In this document: piece after piece, positions 59,577 through 64,000 of the stretch | Position numbering within the stretch: the stretch's first letter is position 1 | Layout of the letters: each line of letters begins with the position of its first letter | Assembly (NCBI GenBank): GCA_920105625.2 | Contig: OV050030.1 | Location: 24,584,016 to 24,648,015 of the forward strand | From: Clusia tigrina | Lineage: Eukaryota > Arthropoda > Insecta > Diptera > Clusiidae | Reading direction: 5' to 3' | DNA: 64,000 nt | Notes under the pieces: model-generated | What the model was told of the DNA's origin: nothing | The model's database searches: none | The model's input: the letters and a program-made list of their open reading frames with translations, nothing else | Translations under genes and position numbers: made by a program

Positions 59577-60110
59577 ATTGATAATAACTGAATAATACGT
59601 TTTTATACTGGCGACTCTGCTTTTCCCGGACTGCTACGGAGATAAGTGCTCGGTTCATTAAATAAACTAAGGTATTTTGAAAGTAATTCTTTCTAAACCT
59701 TAACAGCAGAGCCGCCTCTTTTATACTTTTAGAGCTGAACTAACAGTTCTAAAAAATCACCGGTTTTCACCCTGGATATGGCATAGTACTGTATCTCCCC
59801 CACCGTGGTTTCAGAAGAGAATCGAGAAATAAGGACAGTCCTTCGCGAATGAACTACAACCAGCTGCCTAGGCAATTTATGGGCCAAAGTACCAGAAGAT
59901 GGACTTGACACACACCAAAATTCGGAGGAGTGGTATCAGTGACCAGTAAAGCAGCCCTGTAACAAAGTTGTAGTTCCAAGCCAAATTTCTACCTCCCGGG
60001 GAATATTTATTGAAAGAAAATTCCGGTACACCGGAGATCGGCTTGCAGGTGTTTCTTTTTAGAGATCCAATGCTTTGGAATTCATTAAAAAGTTTTTTCT
60101 AACGCTGAAT
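59577..60110. repeat. long direct repeat, left copy
   Basis: Pairs with 63645-64000. Shared blocks include TTGATAATAACTGA, GAAAGTAATTCTTTCTAA, CAGTGACCAGTA, AACAAAGTTGTAGTTC, CTCC(C/T)GGGGAATA and TTTCTTTTTAGAGA. The left copy has about 210 bp (59705-59930) absent from the right copy. On the minus strand both copies contain a splice-donor-like A(A/G)ATTG|GTAAG. Confidence 0.85.
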
Positions 60111-60503
60111 TTTACCAACAAGCGAGAAAGGGTACTTACCAATTTCTGCAAAAGCCCATTTTTGTTTGTCAAAAGAATTTCACAAGATAAACCTCCGAAG
60201 ACTTATATTTCGCACACGCTCTACGGAAACCCTTCCCCTCGTTTATCATAAATCCTTTCGGAAAAGCAGCACACTCAATACGAGCTAAAATACCGCAGGA
60301 GACTTTATGCTCATTATCAACATGAATAGTGCAATTAAGTATAAGTAAACAATTCTTTACTGCATAATTTACGAGGAAACAAATAAAATAAAATAAATGA
60401 ATAAATATCCACAAAATAAACACAATCCGAATAATTTAGGTGCTGGGAAAGCTGCGGCACAGTTTTAAAGAAACTGGAAAATTGACTCCTAAACGCAGCG
60501 GTT

Positions 60504-61421
60504 GAACTATGCTCCCAGTCTCCTCTCGACATTAAACTTAAAGGGTCGACCATTGACTTTAACCTGGGGTCTCTCCTAGACATTTAACTTATACTAACTA
60601 TTATATACATATAGTACAGCGTTTGTGGATGTGAGAGTGCTTTCCCAGAGTTCACCAATCCACTTCGAGCCGAGCTTCTTCAAAGACGGTGTTAGAGTTA
60701 TGGAACAGAAGCCAAGTAAAACTGCCACGATAGGCGTTGTCTTCAATACAGACGTGTCAGACAATTGACATCACTTTCGTTCTGTGTTTTAAGAACTTCA
60801 AATTCATGGGTTTCTAATTATAATGTTGCCGTTTCGCAATTCAATGATGACGGAGACAATTTTGAAGTCGCATACGGCACAGTTGCTTAACTTGCTCCTC
60901 TTATGATTTTCAATCACTGAACTATGCTCCCAGTCTCCTCTCGACATTAAACTTAAAGGGTCGACCATTGACTTTAACCTGGGGTCTCTCCTAGACATTT
61001 AACTTATACTAACTATTATATACATATAGTACAGCGTTTGTGGATGTGAGAGTGCTTTCCCAGAGTTCACCAATCCACTTCGAGCCGAGCTTCTTCAAAG
61101 ACGGTGTTAGAGTTATGGAACAGAAGCCAAGTAAAACTGCCACGATAGGCGTTGTCTTCAATACAGACGTGTCAGACAATTGACATCACTTTCGTTCTGT
61201 GTTTTAAGAACTTCAAATTCATGGGTTTCTAATTATAATGTTGCCGTTTCGCAATTCAATGATGACGGAGACAATTTTGAAGTCGCATACGGCACAGTTG
61301 CTTAACTTGCTCCTCTTATGATTTTCAATCACTGAACTATGTTCCCAGTCTCCTCTCGACATTAAACTTAAAGGGTCGACCATTGACTTTAACCTGGGGT
61401 CTCTCCTAGACATTTAACTTG
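60504..61421. repeat. 415-bp tandem duplication, 2.2 copies
   Basis: The segment starting GAACTATGCTCCCAGTCTCC at 60504 restarts at 60919 and 61334, exactly 415 bp apart each time. The two full units look identical by eye; the third, partial unit differs by one base (GTTCCC) and ends at 61421. Each start carries a minus-strand ORF beginning MSRRDPRLKSMVDPL and continuing SLMSRGDWEHSS, which then diverges at the unit border. Function unknown. Confidence 0.95.
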
Positions 61422-61689
61422 GAGTTTGCGTAGGGTTTGGGTCCCGCCACATTATTACTGCCCACATGAAAACGACAACAGCCTCGGATAATACATTGCC
61501 GAATATCGCTACTGTGCTCCGACAGTTTTTTAAATATAATGTAAGCAGTAAAAACATAGCACCGCCTCGGATTATTCCTCTTAGTTCATTTATTATTCCG
61601 CACAGCAACAGAATTGAGGGTTTTTGTTCGTTCGTCATACACTAAACGAATATTTCTTAATATAACAAATTTAAACGGTACTCCCATTT

Positions 61690-63290
61690 GGAGTACGTCA
61701 ATTGACAGAGTGTGGTGCTAATGCCAGCATCAACGCCACTTTTCCCCCCCAAATATTTAGAGAGTTATTCGTTTGGGATTATGAGTTTCTAGCCACTTGA
61801 ATCTACACACCGAGTGAACTATAGACAACTTTAACTCTACTGCCCTGTCAGTCCACACCTCCTCTATCATAGATTGCTGGTTATCCCAAAGAGTTTTCAA
61901 CCGGTTGGCAGTGAGCGACGCGTGAGAAATCTCTTATATTCGGCGCTTTTACACTGTTTTGCTGCAAGACTGGCGCAACTCTACCTACGTAGACAGCTTT
62001 GTCGACATTCCCCTACTTCAAGAACAAGGCTCGATAATGGACGTATCTGGGGTCTTGAGGGGGAATAAAGGGGGCACAGGTATTATTAGACGAGAGTTCG
62101 AGGAGGCCAAGAACCAGCCTTGTAATATATTCTCAGCTAGTAGTAACCAAGCTGAGTCAATTTTCTTCCCAAGACTGGATAGCTGCTAGAGTGAGCTATA
62201 AAGGCACTCATGGATATTCGTACTTCTTGATTTCTTCAGCAGATGACAGGCTTAGTGAAGTTATGAGATCAATGACATCTCGGACTTGTAGTTTGTTGTG
62301 CTGCTAATGCCCAACCCACCATCTGGGGCAGCATCAAATGCAATGAGCATGGGCTCCTGCTTCTCGAGTATGTCGTTTCCTCCACTCCTAATATTCAAAA
62401 CATAGTTTGTCAGCCTAATTTTGTTACTTCTAGGAGGCAAGAAGTGATAGACATGCCCATGCCTCTATGCAATGATTGGGTGGGATGATCGATTTTAAAT
62501 CGGAGGGTCCTGAAGTCTCATACGACTCATCGGACCACAGCTACATTGAGTACAGGTGTGTTGAGAGGATCCAGTAGCGACATAATGAAAATGCACTGGA
62601 ATAAGTTTAGAGGCGTACTGCAGGGAAACCACGTAGCGAGCGAGGCATCGAGGTGGCGGTTGAGAAGCTCAACACAGCGCCCGCTGTCAGCTTTGCAGCA
62701 CTCGCACCCTCGTGGAACGATCGGCTTCATTAGTTGGGGAAGTACGGAGAAAACTACTAAACGGAGCTATCTTGAAGAGGATTGGGACCGATAGCGAGTC
62801 ACGAGCACAAATTTAAGAAGGCCATTCCGGGGCCGGTTTGGGGAATGAAGTCGCGGATAAACTTGCGAATAAAGGATCTGAGATAGTTTTACTGGGCCGG
62901 AGCCTGTTCTTCCCGTACCTTTTGCTGTCATTAGGCCCACTATTAGAGATTGGGTTGCTTGTGCACAGAATCGCAAATAGGGGGCCTTGAGAGGCAGCAT
63001 ATTAACAGAGGCAACATTGTTATTTCGGATAGTATGTCAAGGTTTTTTCTGTCACTTGGTAGAGAGACTGTAGAGTTCTAGAAGGACTGATGGCGTCTCA
63101 CTTTGCATGGGGTAAACATATGCAAATGAGAGAGCATTGCAGACAGTGCAATTTGCAAGGCTTCTGGAGGATATTAAGATGAGACGGCGGACCACTTTTT
63201 GTGCATGTGCCCTCCTTTCGCTAGAATCAGGTTGGAGGTATTTGGCAGTGAAACCTAAGTAGCGCAAACTTTGGTTCCTCGGGGACACAG
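61690..63290 (+). pseudogene. decayed Jockey-type LINE (endonuclease, RNase H end, zinc finger)
   Basis: Pieces appear in the right order in changing frames. The endonuclease block is at about 62290-62550: ANAQPTIWGSIKCNEHG, PNFVTSRRQEVIDM, then EVSYDSSDHSYIEY with the SDH catalytic motif. The RNase H end is at about 62850-62890 (NEVADKLANKGSE). The second half of the zinc finger is at about 63180-63250 (ETADHFLCMCPPFARIRLEV). The reverse transcriptase between them is gone (only about 300 bp separate the endonuclease from RNase H). Several stops and frameshifts make this an old, internally deleted copy. Confidence 0.7.
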
Positions 63291-63644
63291 GATCTACTGA
63301 GGATTGTTCACAAATCAGGTAGATTCAAACAAAAATGAAAATAGAACACCAAATATACTAGAATGGATGTCTTGTGGTCTGATTACTATATACAACTAGT
63401 TGTTCCGATAAAAACAAAAATATCAACGACCTGTCCACACAAAATTTTCTATTTGAGGAGTGTAGAACCGATTTTGTAGAATCCATTAGGTAGTTGCTTA
63501 CTTATAAGCTATGACACACACACGGTCGCTACAGCGTCATTCGGTGATTTTCAAATTGATGAGCCAACGATTTATTTCGGGACGTCATTCGATATTTTCG
63601 CTGGAAGGTTTTTATCCGATTTTCATCCATTTCCTATAAGTTGT

Positions 63645-64000
63645 TGATAATAACTGAAGACATCGTTTTTAATACTGTCGACCCTGCTTTATTTCCACTA
63701 TTACTGAAGAGAAGTGCTCGGCTCATGAAATAGGCTACGATATATTGAAAGTAATTCTTTCTAATATACTCTTAATATACTTTTTGAGTGGCTTCAGTGA
63801 CCAGTATAGTAGGGCTCTGCAACAAAGTTGTAGTTCTAGGCGGATTTTCAACCTCCTGGGGAATAGTTATTGAAACAACATTCCATTACACCGGAGAAAG
63901 GGTTGCAGGTTTTTCTTTTTAGAGACCCAATGCTTTTGAATAGCTTTCCTATTGCTTAAATTAAGCAATAAGCAAGGAAAGTTTCTCTTACCAATCTCTG
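63645..64000. repeat. long direct repeat, right copy
   Basis: Right partner of 59577-60110; runs off the window end. The 4-kb interval between the two copies holds the 415-bp duplication and the decayed LINE. Confidence 0.85.

Noticed and set aside
59729..59911. 60-codon minus-strand frame with a plausible protein look (HKLPRQLVVVHSRRTVLIS)
   Set aside because: No family recognised; it lies in the part of the direct repeat missing from the right copy, so I keep it only as part of the repeat.

Overview
This window looks like nuclear DNA of a higher (brachyceran) fly, quite possibly a tephritid or a relative. The reasons are its AT-rich, intron-like or intergenic base composition, abundant CAA/CTG and GT/TA microsatellites, a dipteran-type centromeric histone, and the mobile-element mix: Jockey/I/R1-type non-LTR retrotransposons, a DD41D 'rosa-like' mariner, hAT-type and TA-flanked MITEs, and a tRNA-derived SINE. 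The organism assignment is an inference; no species marker is visible.

Only one complete host gene can be named. It is an intronless 230-codon gene on the minus strand (4375-5067) encoding the centromere-specific histone H3 variant CENP-A/CID. Two candidate first-exon-like ORFs with signal peptide or anchor sequences (12092-12479 and 38175-38456, plus strand) may belong to a large gene whose introns fill much of the rest, but I cannot identify them.

Layout. 0-3.2 kb: MITE remnants, a probable solo LTR and two broken LINE pieces. 4.4-5.1 kb: cid. 5.9-6.6 kb: a possible inverted-repeat element. 9-17.7 kb: LINE 3' ends, a long (TA)n, two MITE families, one hAT terminus. 20.28-21.32 kb: a 22-bp satellite whose unit is a dyad matching the RFX X-box consensus. 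25.1-25.7 kb: LINE 3' end. 28.46-29.51 kb: a hAT-type non-autonomous element with 8-bp target duplication, filled with an 18-bp repeat. 31-36 kb: MITEs, an ATTTATTTATT array, a LINE end. 39.48-40.96 kb: a SINE head abutting a full-length but stop-codon-inactivated DD41D mariner. 43.6-45.2 kb: a 5'-truncated R1-clade LINE with a long open reverse-transcriptase frame. 48.19-49.13 kb: a 20-bp satellite. 51.6-53.2 kb: two related LINE 3' ends. 53.3-55.16 kb: a second, 1.9-kb ATTTATTTATT array. 56.7-57.65 kb: a degenerate 17-bp array with a 69-bp higher-order repeat. 59.6-64 kb: a mosaic with a long direct repeat at its two ends, a nearly identical 415-bp tandem duplication and a decayed LINE.

The elements do not form a pathway. 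The notable picture is an apparently intact centromeric histone gene within a repeat- and satellite-rich stretch, with one tandem array that could act as a dense transcription-factor binding platform. Similarity calls were made by eye from motifs; no database search was run.
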